A stretch of DNA of 64,000 bases, from NCBI RefSeq assembly GCF_020073745.1, contig NZ_JAIRAU010000045.1, positions 1-64,000 of the forward strand, given 5' to 3'. Position numbers and translations under genes: made by a program. Source of the stretch: Nannocystis pusilla. Its GTDB lineage: Bacteria > Myxococcota_A > Polyangia > Nannocystales > Nannocystaceae. Each line of letters opens with the position of its first letter. Within the stretch, counting starts at the first letter, position 1. This document shows positions 8,674 to 18,800 of this stretch, in pieces. The notes beneath the pieces are model-generated. The model was not told the origin of the DNA. It made no database searches and saw nothing but the letters and a program-made list of their open reading frames with translations.

Positions 8674-10052
8674 GGGCATTCGTCGTCGAGGAACCCCGCT
8701 CCCGAGCGCTTCGGGCGCTGAACTACTCGCCGGCTGTCGAGCGCATCCGGCGCGCGGGTTCCAGCTCGGCTCGCCCGCTGCGGCAGATCGTCAAGTCGTT
8801 CGGTCCCGCCTACGGCACGGTGTTCACCCGCCTCGACTGCCACTCCGACCACGGCATCGAGCTGCTGTCGCAGAGCGACATGTTCGCCGCCGAACCGCGT
8901 GGTCGCGTGATCCGTAGCGACTCGCTGCACGAGCCCGACGAGCATCTCGTCAAGCGTGGTCAGGTGTTGATTGCGGGCGCGGGAACGCTCGGCGAGAATG
9001 AGCTCTATGGCCGGGCCATCCTCGCGGACGACCGCCTCGCTGGGAAGTACGTCGGCCCCGACTCGATGACCCTCGTGTTCGAAGACCCCGACGACGACTT
9101 CTCGCTGTTCGCCTACGCATGGCTGGCCAGTCCGACGGGGGTCCAGGCGATTCGCTCGACAAGCTACGGAACGAAAATCCTAAGGTTTCGAAGCGAGCTA
9201 CTTCAATCACTTCCGGTTCCGGTCGCGCCGCTATCCACGATCAAGCGCGTGGCCGGCCTGATCAGACGTTGCTCATCGCTTCGGGAGACATTCTTCCAAC
9301 GGCTGTTGCTGGCTCGCGCTAAGATTGAGCGCCTTCCAGACATGCAAGAGGCAACTCTGATGTGTGGAGAGCGGTCTCGGAGGACGATCGAGTGGCGGGG
9401 GCCGTTTCCTTCTCTGTGTGCCTGGACGTTCGCCTCCACTGGTGGCGCGCTTCGTTTCCTGGCTGACCGTTGGGAAGGCCGCCTCAGAGATTTTGCAGAG
9501 CCGAACGGTATTTTCAACGGTCAAAGATTTGCAAGGATCGACTGTGCGGCTCCACACGGCGTCGAGCTAATGTCCCAGCGAGACGCACTGCTGATCCGGC
9601 CGGTACCTCGACGTATCGTGACGCCCGACGTGCCAGCGGAGAAGCTGTTCGTTCGGCCCGGCACCATCCTGGTGGGCGCACAAGGTACACTCGGGGAAGG
9701 TGAAATCTTCGGACGGGCATTGTTTGTCACGGAGAAATTGTTGGGCGTCGCGTTCACTCAACACCTTCTTCGCATCATTCCCCGGGAGCCGTTCGCTGAG
9801 GCGTTGTATGCGTTCCTCACAACGACTGTGGGTTTTCGACTTCTGCGCAGCACGGCAGTCGGCACCAAGTTGTTGAGCATGAGGACGGACCTCCTTGCGA
9901 ACCTACCGCTGCCTGAACTGAATGGTGCGCTCGGTCGCAGCGTGAGCGAGCTGGTCCAGTCGGCGTTCGCATCCCGAGACGAGGCAGACGACGCCGAGGC
10001 CGAAGCCATCCGCATCATCGAGGAGGAGGTCCTTCCCCAATGGCTCGCCTGA
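8670..10052 (+). CDS. mad5: HsdS-like target-recognition subunit (MAD5)
   Basis: 460 residues, starting at the ATG that overlaps the methylase stop. It has two target-recognition halves with the same layout: GIELLSQSDMF with AGAGTLGENELYGRA near residues 65-125, and GVELMSQRDALL with GAQGTLGEGEIFGRA near 295-355. Each half is followed by a helical spacer (PVPVAPLSTIKRVAGLIRRC; LPLPELNGALGRSVSELVQ). This is the classical two-TRD/two-spacer plan of type I S subunits, implying a bipartite recognition site. It overlaps the next gene by 13 nt. Confidence 0.85.
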   Translation: MRAFVVEEPRSRALRALNYSPAVERIRRAGSSSARPLRQIVKSFGPAYGTVFTRLDCHSDHGIELLSQSDMFAAEPRGRVIRSDSLHEPDEHLVKRGQVLIAGAGTLGENELYGRAILADDRLAGKYVGPDSMTLVFEDPDDDFSLFAYAWLASPTGVQAIRSTSYGTKILRFRSELLQSLPVPVAPLSTIKRVAGLIRRCSSLRETFFQRLLLARAKIERLPDMQEATLMCGERSRRTIEWRGPFPSLCAWTFASTGGALRFLADRWEGRLRDFAEPNGIFNGQRFARIDCAAPHGVELMSQRDALLIRPVPRRIVTPDVPAEKLFVRPGTILVGAQGTLGEGEIFGRALFVTEKLLGVAFTQHLLRIIPREPFAEALYAFLTTTVGFRLLRSTAVGTKLLSMRTDLLANLPLPELNGALGRSVSELVQSAFASRDEADDAEAEAIRIIEEEVLPQWLA

Positions 10053-13000
10053 TTTACACTCCGTCCGGCGGCAACGGCCCTGTCGGCCCGTTTGAGGCGT
10101 TGGTGCTGGAGACCCTTCGCAAGGCCCTGCCGCGCGCCTGGGGCCTCGCGCCGAACTTCCAGCTCAAGCAGCGGGGCCGCGATGCGCTGGAGTACGACAT
10201 CGTGCTCCTCGCCAGGCACGCGTTGTTCGTGATCGAGGCGAAGGAGTGGTACGGCAGGCTCACCGGCGACGACCAGGAGTGGCTGCTCAACTACACGCCG
10301 AAGCGTTGCCCGATGACGACGGTCAACCACAAGTGCAAGGTCCTCAAGACCGAGCTCGGCGCGCTCGGGAGCCACGCCGCCGCGGTCCCCGTGCTCGTGG
10401 TTCCTGACAACACAACTATCCAGATCGGTGGTGGTTGGAACGGCTCGGTGGTGAACCTGTGCGACCTCGCCGCCTGGCTGCAGGACGAGCGCAACGTGCC
10501 GTCCCACCGACGAGGCGAGGAGCTCGTGCCGCTGTTTCCCGCGCTGGAGGAGGCCCTCCAGGGCAAGTGGGCGGCCCGTCAGCGCCAGCGGCGTCGGCGT
10601 GTCGGTAGCTACGAGATCGTGGAGACCTTGCACCTCTCGAACGATGAGGCGATGTACCTCGCCAAGCGGGCCTACATCGAGGGCGATACCACCCGCTACC
10701 GAATTCGTACCTGGAAGATCGACCCGAGCGGCAGCCACGAGGAGGTCGAGCAGCGCAAGGCGGTCGTCCGCCGGCCCACCGAGGCGGTGGCCCGTATCGG
10801 TCGGCACCCGAACCTGCTACCGGTGCTCGACTTCTCTTACTCGGACGAGGACCACGAGTTCGTCGAGGTCACGGAGTGGTCCGAGTACGGCACGCTCCAC
10901 GGTTTTTTCACCAACCCGGAGCGCGACCGACTCACGATTCGGGAGCGCCTGGAGATCGCGGAGGGCGTCACCGCCGCGCTCGAGGCCGTCCACGCCGCGG
11001 AGGTCGTTCACCGCAACGTCTGCCCTTCCACGGTCCTCGTCGGCTTCGACCGCAAGCCGCGCCTGACCGACTTCGACCGGGCCTGGATTGACGCCAGCCG
11101 CACCGTGTTCGCGGACACCGAGAGCCGCGTCGAGAGGCCATATCTGCCGCCCGAGCTCGCCGACGTGTCGAACTACGACTTCGACACCACTTCGGACATG
11201 TACTCGTTCGGGGTCCTGCTCTACCAGCTTCTCGCCGACGAGGTGCCGTTCACTGGACCGGAGGAGGCGCGGGCGGCGGGTGGCTGCCCGAAGAAGCTTC
11301 CGTCCGAAGTCCGGGCCGGCGTGGACACGAGCATCGACCAGTTGGTGCTCGACCTTCTCCGCATTGACGACTTCAAGAGTCGTCCGACTGCCGCAGAGGC
11401 GCTATCGCGTTTGCGGAGCGTGCTCGGCATCACGACCGGACTCGGCCGCAAGGAGCCGTCGCAGCCCCCCGCGCCGGCCCCGACCGAGCTCAAGGTGGGC
11501 GTGGTGCTCGACGGGAAGTGGCGGCTCGACGAGGAGATCGGCAGGGGCACGTTCGCCAAGGTCTACCGGGTATTCAACTTCGACCACCAGCGGACCTACG
11601 CCATGAAGGTGTTGGTGGACGCCGACAACGCGGATCTCGCCCTGCACGAGTTCAACGAAGTGCAGCCGCACCTACCCCGCAACCATCCCAACATCGTCGA
11701 GATCGTCTGGATGGACCGGCTGGGGCCACCGTTCGGCCACCCCTACATCGTCTCGGAGTACGTCAAGGGCGAGACCCTGGAGCCCTACTGCGCTGACGAG
11801 CGCCGCCTGGCGTGGGCGGACGTGAGACGGATCGGCAGCGAGCTGCTGGACGCCCTGGAGGCGCTGCACAAGCGCGGCGTCTACCACCGCGATATCAAGC
11901 CCGCGAACATCATGCTCGAGCTTCCTTCGCACCGGCCGAAGCTCATCGACTTCAACATCGCGGCGAAGGCGAGCGAGGCGAAAGGCAAGGCCGGGACGCG
12001 CCGGTATTGGGCACCCGACGTGATGACCGCCGGCTGGGGCGCCCACGCCGACCTGTTCTCTCTCGGCATCGTGCTCTACGAGCTGATCGTTCACCGGCAC
12101 CCGTTCCCGCACGACCGGCCCGATCGCGGGCAGCCCTTCGACCCGCGCCAGCTCGTCGTAGGGGTGCAGTTGTCGGATGAGATCGTTGCCTTCCTGCTCA
12201 AGGCGGTGCAGCCGCGGGCAGAAGCCCGGTTCCAGTCCGCCGCCGAGATGAAGGCGGCGCTCCTAGCGGTGCCCGCCATGCTCGCGCCGGCCACGCCGCC
12301 CCCTCTCCCGACCGACGGGTTTCCGGGCATCCATCTCGCCCCCGAAGAGATCGGCCGCACCGATTACAACCCCTACGTCACCCGGATGCTGACGCTCTAC
12401 AGCCAGGCGCGGCGCTCGAACACCGGCACGCGGGGCCTCGACGACATTGCGCGACTCACCTACGTCAAGACCGGCCTGGACAACAAGCTCGCCCCGCAGA
12501 TCACAACCGGCCGCTACCGGCTCGTGATCGTGACTGGCAACGCAGGCGACGGCAAGACCGCCTTCCTCCAGCAGGTTGAGAGCCTGTTCGAGCAGAACGG
12601 CGCGAAGGTGACCCGGTTGCCGAGCAAGAACGGCTCGAGGTGGACATGGGAGGGACGCAACTACGAGACGAACTACGACGGCTCGCAGGACGAGGAGGAT
12701 CGTTCGAACGATGCTGTGCTCGACGCTTTCCTCAAGCCCTTTGAGGGCGAGGAGATGAGCGGGCTGTCGGGCTCTCAAGTCCGGCTGATCGCCATCAACG
12801 AGGGCCGCCTGCTGGACTTCCTCGCCCACGGGCCCCGTGCCACGGCCTACGACGGCCTCCGGCGCTTCGTGAACGACGCGCTCGACGGAAATCCGGGACC
12901 GGAGGGGGCGTTGCTCGTCAACCTCAACCTCCGCGCCGTGACGGCCGGGGGCGCGGCTTCGCTCGTCGAGCGCCAGCTCATGCAACTCCTCCAGGCGGCA

Positions 13001-14209
13001 TTGTGGGCCCCCTGCTCCTCGTGTTCGGTGAGTGAATCGTGCCCGTTGCTGCACAACGCGAACACGCTGCGGGACAGCAACTCTGGTCCGGCGGTGCGGG
13101 AGCGTGTGCGTCGTCTCTTCGAGGTCGTCCACCTTCGGCGCAGAGCACACGTTACCATGCGCGATCTGCGCTCTGCACTGTCGTGGCTTCTGCTACGTGA
13201 CCACGGGTGCGAAGACGTGAAGGCGCTGCTCGCTCGCGCCGGCCAGGATGGGCCAAGCACACTGGTCGCACTCTACTACACCGAGGCGTTCGCGGACCCG
13301 GACGCGGGCGCTAGCCTGCCGGTCCATGTAGATGGACCAGAGCGCGCCGTCGATCGCCTCGTGCGACGGCTCCGCGAGACCGACGTGGGCAGGGTGAACC
13401 ACCCCACTCTCGACCGTAACCTCAATCACGACCTGGACAGCGCGGTGCCCTGGATGACCTTCGACGACCGCTCGCCGGTCGCTGCGGCCCAGGTGCGTCG
13501 GTACGCCGCCGAGGTCCCCCGGCCCATCGACGACGTGCCTGTCCCGAGCGTCGTAGAAGCCCGGCGGAAGCTCGCCGCCGTGCTGCGACGTTGGTCCTAC
13601 TTCGAGCGCCGCGACAACGGCTGGCGGGAAATGCTGCCCTACACCTCGGTCGCGCTCCTCGAAGCCGTTATTAACGCGACCAACGACGACGACCGGGAGC
13701 GCGCCCGCCTCGACCTGCGCGATCGCGTCGTGGAGGCCGTGAGCGTGGCCGAAGGCGTACGGAACCCGAAACTGCGGCGTAACTACCTCGCGCTCAAGGT
13801 TTCGCGGGTCAAGGACGCCGTCATCCGCTCCTACCGCCTGTTCCCCAAGGACGACTTCCGGATCGAGGTCGCACTGCCGGCGCACGAGGATTTCCTGGAG
13901 TTCGCGCCCGACGCCGTGGAACTGGCGGCCGTGAACGGTCCAGCGCGGCTCCGCATCTCCCTGGACCTACTGGAGATGATGGAGCTTATCCGTCACGGCT
14001 ACCGTCCGACGGCGAACGACCTCCAGGGCTTGTTCGTGAACTTGCTGATCTTCCGTCACGAGCTGATCGCTACCACCTTCGACCGGGTGCTGTTGTCGGC
14101 GGATGACGAGCAGTTCTACGAGGTGTCTGCCGAAGGGCGGCCCGAGGGCATTCGGCTGACGCTGGTACGACACGGCATCGATGTCGAGGCCGCGATGGAG
14201 GGCGCATGA
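10040..14209 (+). CDS. mad6: NERD nuclease / pseudokinase / Ser-Thr kinase / P-loop protein (MAD6)
   Basis: 1389 residues; AGGAGG lies about 9 nt before the ATG. Residues 10-130: NERD nuclease-like domain with VIEAKEW (E66, K68). Residues ~195-470: first kinase-like domain, with HRN for HRD (N326) and DFD for DFG, probably inactive. Residues ~490-770: second kinase, with GRGTFAKVY, AMKVL, HRD (D618) and DFN, plausibly active. Near 833: P-loop GNAGDGKT, then a C4-type cluster CSSCSVSESC near 992. The NERD-kinase combination is known from PglW of Pgl/BREX type 2 and from the MADS kinase. It probably signals phage entry by phosphorylating partners. It is coupled to the next gene by ATGA. Confidence 0.85.
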   Translation: MARLIYTPSGGNGPVGPFEALVLETLRKALPRAWGLAPNFQLKQRGRDALEYDIVLLARHALFVIEAKEWYGRLTGDDQEWLLNYTPKRCPMTTVNHKCKVLKTELGALGSHAAAVPVLVVPDNTTIQIGGGWNGSVVNLCDLAAWLQDERNVPSHRRGEELVPLFPALEEALQGKWAARQRQRRRRVGSYEIVETLHLSNDEAMYLAKRAYIEGDTTRYRIRTWKIDPSGSHEEVEQRKAVVRRPTEAVARIGRHPNLLPVLDFSYSDEDHEFVEVTEWSEYGTLHGFFTNPERDRLTIRERLEIAEGVTAALEAVHAAEVVHRNVCPSTVLVGFDRKPRLTDFDRAWIDASRTVFADTESRVERPYLPPELADVSNYDFDTTSDMYSFGVLLYQLLADEVPFTGPEEARAAGGCPKKLPSEVRAGVDTSIDQLVLDLLRIDDFKSRPTAAEALSRLRSVLGITTGLGRKEPSQPPAPAPTELKVGVVLDGKWRLDEEIGRGTFAKVYRVFNFDHQRTYAMKVLVDADNADLALHEFNEVQPHLPRNHPNIVEIVWMDRLGPPFGHPYIVSEYVKGETLEPYCADERRLAWADVRRIGSELLDALEALHKRGVYHRDIKPANIMLELPSHRPKLIDFNIAAKASEAKGKAGTRRYWAPDVMTAGWGAHADLFSLGIVLYELIVHRHPFPHDRPDRGQPFDPRQLVVGVQLSDEIVAFLLKAVQPRAEARFQSAAEMKAALLAVPAMLAPATPPPLPTDGFPGIHLAPEEIGRTDYNPYVTRMLTLYSQARRSNTGTRGLDDIARLTYVKTGLDNKLAPQITTGRYRLVIVTGNAGDGKTAFLQQVESLFEQNGAKVTRLPSKNGSRWTWEGRNYETNYDGSQDEEDRSNDAVLDAFLKPFEGEEMSGLSGSQVRLIAINEGRLLDFLAHGPRATAYDGLRRFVNDALDGNPGPEGALLVNLNLRAVTAGGAASLVERQLMQLLQAALWAPCSSCSVSESCPLLHNANTLRDSNSGPAVRERVRRLFEVVHLRRRAHVTMRDLRSALSWLLLRDHGCEDVKALLARAGQDGPSTLVALYYTEAFADPDAGASLPVHVDGPERAVDRLVRRLRETDVGRVNHPTLDRNLNHDLDSAVPWMTFDDRSPVAAAQVRRYAAEVPRPIDDVPVPSVVEARRKLAAVLRRWSYFERRDNGWREMLPYTSVALLEAVINATNDDDRERARLDLRDRVVEAVSVAEGVRNPKLRRNYLALKVSRVKDAVIRSYRLFPKDDFRIEVALPAHEDFLEFAPDAVELAAVNGPARLRISLDLLEMMELIRHGYRPTANDLQGLFVNLLIFRHELIATTFDRVLLSADDEQFYEVSAEGRPEGIRLTLVRHGIDVEAAMEGA

Positions 14210-15813
14210 AGCTCCGCAAGCAGGACCAGGAGTTCCGCAACCCCCGGATCTTCTACGCCGATCCGAAGAACGTGGACCTCGACCGCGTGCTGGTCGTCTT
14301 GTTCCTCTGGCTCAAGACGAACGGAATGCGGCCGGCGACCACCGGCCGGCAGAAGAAGGAGTTCGAGAAGGTCGATGTTCACTTCAAGCGCCTGGCCACG
14401 CTTCCCGGCGTCTCCGGCTTCACGGAGAACGAGGAGATCGCCCGCCAGTGGCTCGAGACGGACGTGTTCGACCTCGTGAACCGGGGACGTCCCACCGAGG
14501 CGATTGCGTCCCTGCGACCGCTTCACCTCGACGCCCACAAGATCCGCGTTGCGAAGCACTGTCGCGACTACAACTTCGCCGACGCGCTCTACGCCATGCT
14601 GGAGCACGGCGAGGGCCGCGCCCACAAGGAGTTGAAGGCGTACTTGGAGCAGGGGCGTAGCTACCAGCCTGGCGCGAAGCTGGACCTGGAGACACTGGCC
14701 GTTCTCAAGCTCGTCGAAAAAATCACCGACACCTTCCCATCCGGAGAGAAGATCACGCCGTACCCACCCCTGTGTCGGGGGCAGTCGCGCGTGCTCTGCG
14801 ACGACATCGAGCGCATCCTGTCCTACAAGGACGTGCCCCGCCCGGTGATGATCGACTACCTACGGACGATCCTTGGCCTTCACCTGGGCATCTATACGCT
14901 ACGGCTCGGTCGCCAGCTCTCCGGCTGGATCAAGGACTGCGGGTCACACCCAACCTGCCGTTCGTGCCCCGTATACGGCAACAAGGCGGATCCGTTCGCC
15001 GAGTGCCCGTACCCGGTGACGTTCACGACTGACATGGGCGGCGACTACCGGAGCCGCATGGCCCAGCTCGCGCAGGAGGACGCAGCGTCCGAGTACGCTC
15101 GCCTCGGCGATCTCATCAAAGCTGTGTTCTCGATGAACCAGCTTCTCCGCTATGCACGCGAGGAGCGCATCACAGATGACCCCTTCGACGCGCCATCTCT
15201 GCTTGCAAATCCGACCCCGGCATTCGAGGCGGACTTCAAAGCCGTGCTCAAGCAGATCCGTAACCTCAACGAGGAGGACGAGAGCCTGCCCCCGGAGGTG
15301 CAAGCCATCTTCGACGCAGGCATGTCGTCGTTCGACACGCTGATCGAGCTCGTCACCCACGTCCGCCAGGCTCACCACATCAAGTACCTGGTCCAGATGA
15401 TCGACAAGCTGTTCCAGAAGAACTCGCCGTTCGGCGCGCTCGTACAGGGCAAGTCGCGCGCCAACCCGCGCCGGTGGCACCTGGGCGGGCGCACACTGGA
15501 AGTCCTCGTCCAGCTCGCCGTGCTCAAGGCGAAGGACACGCCCACGGGTCGGCAGTTCGAGACCGAGCCGATCCTTGTCGAGGACTTCCTGACCTGGGTG
15601 GAACGACGCTACGGCTTCGTCATCGCACCCGGCGTGACTCCGGCCGGTCGTAAACCAGTGTCCCTCGACGAGCACCGCGCGTTCCGCGAGAACGTGCGTG
15701 CCTTCAAGGATCGACTGCGGGAGATCGGCTTCTACGACGATCTGTCGGACGCCTACAACGCGCAGACCATCCGGCCCCGCTACGAGCTCCGCGCGGAGGA
15801 GAGTGCGTCGTGA
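14206..15813 (+). CDS. mad7: MADS-like Cys-rich protein of unknown function (MAD7)
   Basis: 535 residues, soluble, mostly helical. The only visible motif is a probable zinc site, CGSHPTCRSC at residues 245-254 with a further Cys at 267 (AEC). There is no signal peptide, TM segment or recognisable catalytic motif. It sits between the kinase and the HerA-like ATPase with ATGA/GTGA overlaps on both sides, the position mad7 holds in methylation-associated defence systems. A role as an adaptor or DNA-binding subunit is a guess. Confidence 0.75.
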   Translation: MKLRKQDQEFRNPRIFYADPKNVDLDRVLVVLFLWLKTNGMRPATTGRQKKEFEKVDVHFKRLATLPGVSGFTENEEIARQWLETDVFDLVNRGRPTEAIASLRPLHLDAHKIRVAKHCRDYNFADALYAMLEHGEGRAHKELKAYLEQGRSYQPGAKLDLETLAVLKLVEKITDTFPSGEKITPYPPLCRGQSRVLCDDIERILSYKDVPRPVMIDYLRTILGLHLGIYTLRLGRQLSGWIKDCGSHPTCRSCPVYGNKADPFAECPYPVTFTTDMGGDYRSRMAQLAQEDAASEYARLGDLIKAVFSMNQLLRYAREERITDDPFDAPSLLANPTPAFEADFKAVLKQIRNLNEEDESLPPEVQAIFDAGMSSFDTLIELVTHVRQAHHIKYLVQMIDKLFQKNSPFGALVQGKSRANPRRWHLGGRTLEVLVQLAVLKAKDTPTGRQFETEPILVEDFLTWVERRYGFVIAPGVTPAGRKPVSLDEHRAFRENVRAFKDRLREIGFYDDLSDAYNAQTIRPRYELRAEESAS

Positions 15814-18800
15814 CCGACCTCAAGCCCATCGTGCCGGCCTCGGCCGACGACCACCACGACGCCCTTGCGGAACAGCTCGCCCCCCGCCTGCGCGAGGTGC
15901 TGAAGCAAGCCGGCCCTGGTCACCGCCTTCGGGTGACGACGCTGCCCGAGCCCGTCATGACCCGCCTGGCGATCGCCCTGAAGGACGCACGCTGGCGAGT
16001 GTGCGTCCTGAGCGAACACCCCACAGCCGCTCATGAGGCGACAGCAGCGACGATCATTCGATTCCGCGACCACTCTGACGTGCCGGTCCTCGTGTTCTTC
16101 CCGCCGGGGCCACGCACCGCGTCTGAGGACTCGCTCGACATCGCGACCTTCACCGAGCTGTCGCTGGCTTCGATGGCGCAGCACCTTGCCGACGTGCTCT
16201 CGGAGCGCCTCGCGGAGCCGTTGCGCGGTAACGTTCGCGAAGTAGCGAAGCACCTCGCGGAGGTGCGCCAGATCCGACATCCCGACGAGCAGGTCAACTA
16301 CCTGCTCACGGTCCTCAAGAACGGTGGCACCTCCGAAGCTGCCGGAGCTGCCGTCTACCTCTTCGGGCTCGTACCCGACTTCGAGCTGTTCACGCGAGGA
16401 GCCGGGACGACGCTCAACCGGGTAAGCCGGAACCAGAAGGCGTGCGAGAAGCTGGCCGACGTGAACCAGTCGCTCCAGAAGCGACTCCGCGCGCTCAACC
16501 TGAAGCCGGACACGCTCCAGCAGCCCCTCTTTCACTTCTTCCGGCTGCGGCACACCGAGGAGCCTCGTGTATGGGGGCAGGTTGTCGCCTGCGATCCAAC
16601 CGCCCGTCACCTTTCCTTCGACCGCTGGGAGTTCGCCGACGCCGAGACGGACGGAGAGCTGCGGCTCATTCTCGACCCCCTCAACCTGCCCCGCCAGCAG
16701 GCGGACGAGGTGTCCGGGGCCGACCGAATGCCGGTGTTGAACGTCACTGGACGCGATCCGCTGAAAGTCGTGTTCCGCTCCGTGCCGAACCCCTCGCAAG
16801 CCCCCGCGTGGAAGAGCTGGCGCGTGCAGATTCTCGCCATCGGAGATGGGGGCGCGACCGTCGCCTGGGAGAGCAACAGTTACCCGAAGCCCGCTGGTGG
16901 CCGGCTGGCGAAGGTTCGGCGGTCGATCAAGACCAAGGACCTGGAGAGCTTGGACGAGGGCACCTACTTCCTGCGCGTCGACGCCTACGACGGTGACGGC
17001 GCACTGCTGACGACCCCGCGTCGGATCGACCCGAAAGACGACACATCCCGCGCCGAGAACGAATCCGAGCCCTTCCTGGTGGTCCGGGAGGACGTCGTCA
17101 TCGACGACCCGGACGTTCGCACGATCTTCGTGCCATCGCTGCTCGCCGCCTGGCTGCGTGGCGCGCTCAAAGCCCTCGACGGCAAGTCGCGCGAGCCGGT
17201 GCCAACCCGCCACGACCTCAAGGGTTCGTGGAACCAGCCTGTCGGCGCGTCGGTGAAGGGCGACGTGCGATTCGACCTGGAGACAGACGGCTTCCACGGC
17301 TTCGCTGTCGTCGTTCCAGGACTACTGCGGAAGGTCGAGGTCGAATTCCTGTGCAGCCCGCGAGCGCTCGGCGTCTACCAGATGGTCCTCGGAAAGGCTC
17401 GCACACCGGGCGACGTGGAGCTGGTGCGGAAGGAACACGCCAACCTCGACGCCATCCCTGGAATTGACCCCTTCCTCGCTGCACGGGACGAGGTATTCCG
17501 GCGCATCCGAGAGCAGCACCTTCCCCCGGGCGCGATGCCAGAGGAGCGGGGCGCCCGCCTAGGGATCGTCGAGGTTGTGGATCTCGTGCCGCACGCCGAT
17601 GCGATCCGGGCTTACGCCGAGGCGTTCACCGACCTGGTACGGGGCTCAATCGAGCTGGAACCCGTCCAGCGCACCGCACTCCTGCGCTCAATCGCGTGGC
17701 TCGACACCGTGGAAATCCGCTGGCCCGCGCAGCCCGGCGATCCCGGGCGTGGGCTTCTGCTCGCGCCGACCCATCCCCTTCGGCTGCTCTGGCACCTTCG
17801 GCACACATCCGAGTGCGCCGCGGCGATCGCGGCCTGGGATACCCGTACTCATCAAGTACCGGAGTGGCGGCGCTTCATCGAGCAGATCCGCGACGACCTG
17901 CTGCCGCTGAACCTGCCGATGGCGATGTTCGACCGCCGCGGCCGAGCGTACACCGAGGCCCTCCCCATCACGCCGTTTTGGGGCCTCTACTTGCCCGATC
18001 GCGATCACGACGGTCGGCACGTGGATGCGACTGCTGCCCGTGACCGGGCGCTCGCCAGCATGGGGGTGAAGGCTCGGTCGGTCGCCGTCACCACGGTCAA
18101 TCCGGACGATGTCGCGGCGCGGCTGTTCGAGTTCGTTATCCAGCACCCCTACGTCGAACAGCTCCGGCTCAACGTGTTCAACCCAGGCAACGGTGAGCTG
18201 ATCGCCGACGTCCTTCGCGGCGTGGAGGCCCTGCGCCGCAGCGCCGAGTCTCCATCATCTCTGCGCTACGCCGTCCACCTGTTCGCGCCGCCCAGCCAAC
18301 TCGACACTGTGGGCGAGGCCGTGGAGGGCCTGCTGGACCCGGAGCGGCACGTCGGCGAGGACGACGAGTTTGCGCTCTACAGTGGCAACCATCTGCACCC
18401 GAAATTGCTTGTCGCCCGTAACGACGTGGCCGACTTCGTGGCGGACCACACCCGGTTCCCCGCCCACCTGTCGATACTCGTCGAGCAGTTCACCGCGCAA
18501 GGGCGAGTCGGCCCGCTGAGCCACTTCCGGCGCGGGTCATATGTCGGTGGTCTTGTGCAGGAGCCCGAAACCGTCCCGCTCGAAACACCCGAGGGGCAGC
18601 CGAAGCAGGTCACCGGCTGGTCGAAGGGCGTTCGCCCGGGAACCCGGACCAACCCTGAGCCGATGGAGCGGCAGCTCGCCGAGGCTCTGGCTGCGACCCA
18701 TCGGCTCCAAGCGGCGGTCGCGTTGGGGCAGCCGGTAGATCCGGGAGTCGCGCCGGTTCTCGCGCTCCAACTCGACGCCGAGACCCAAGGACTCATCCGG

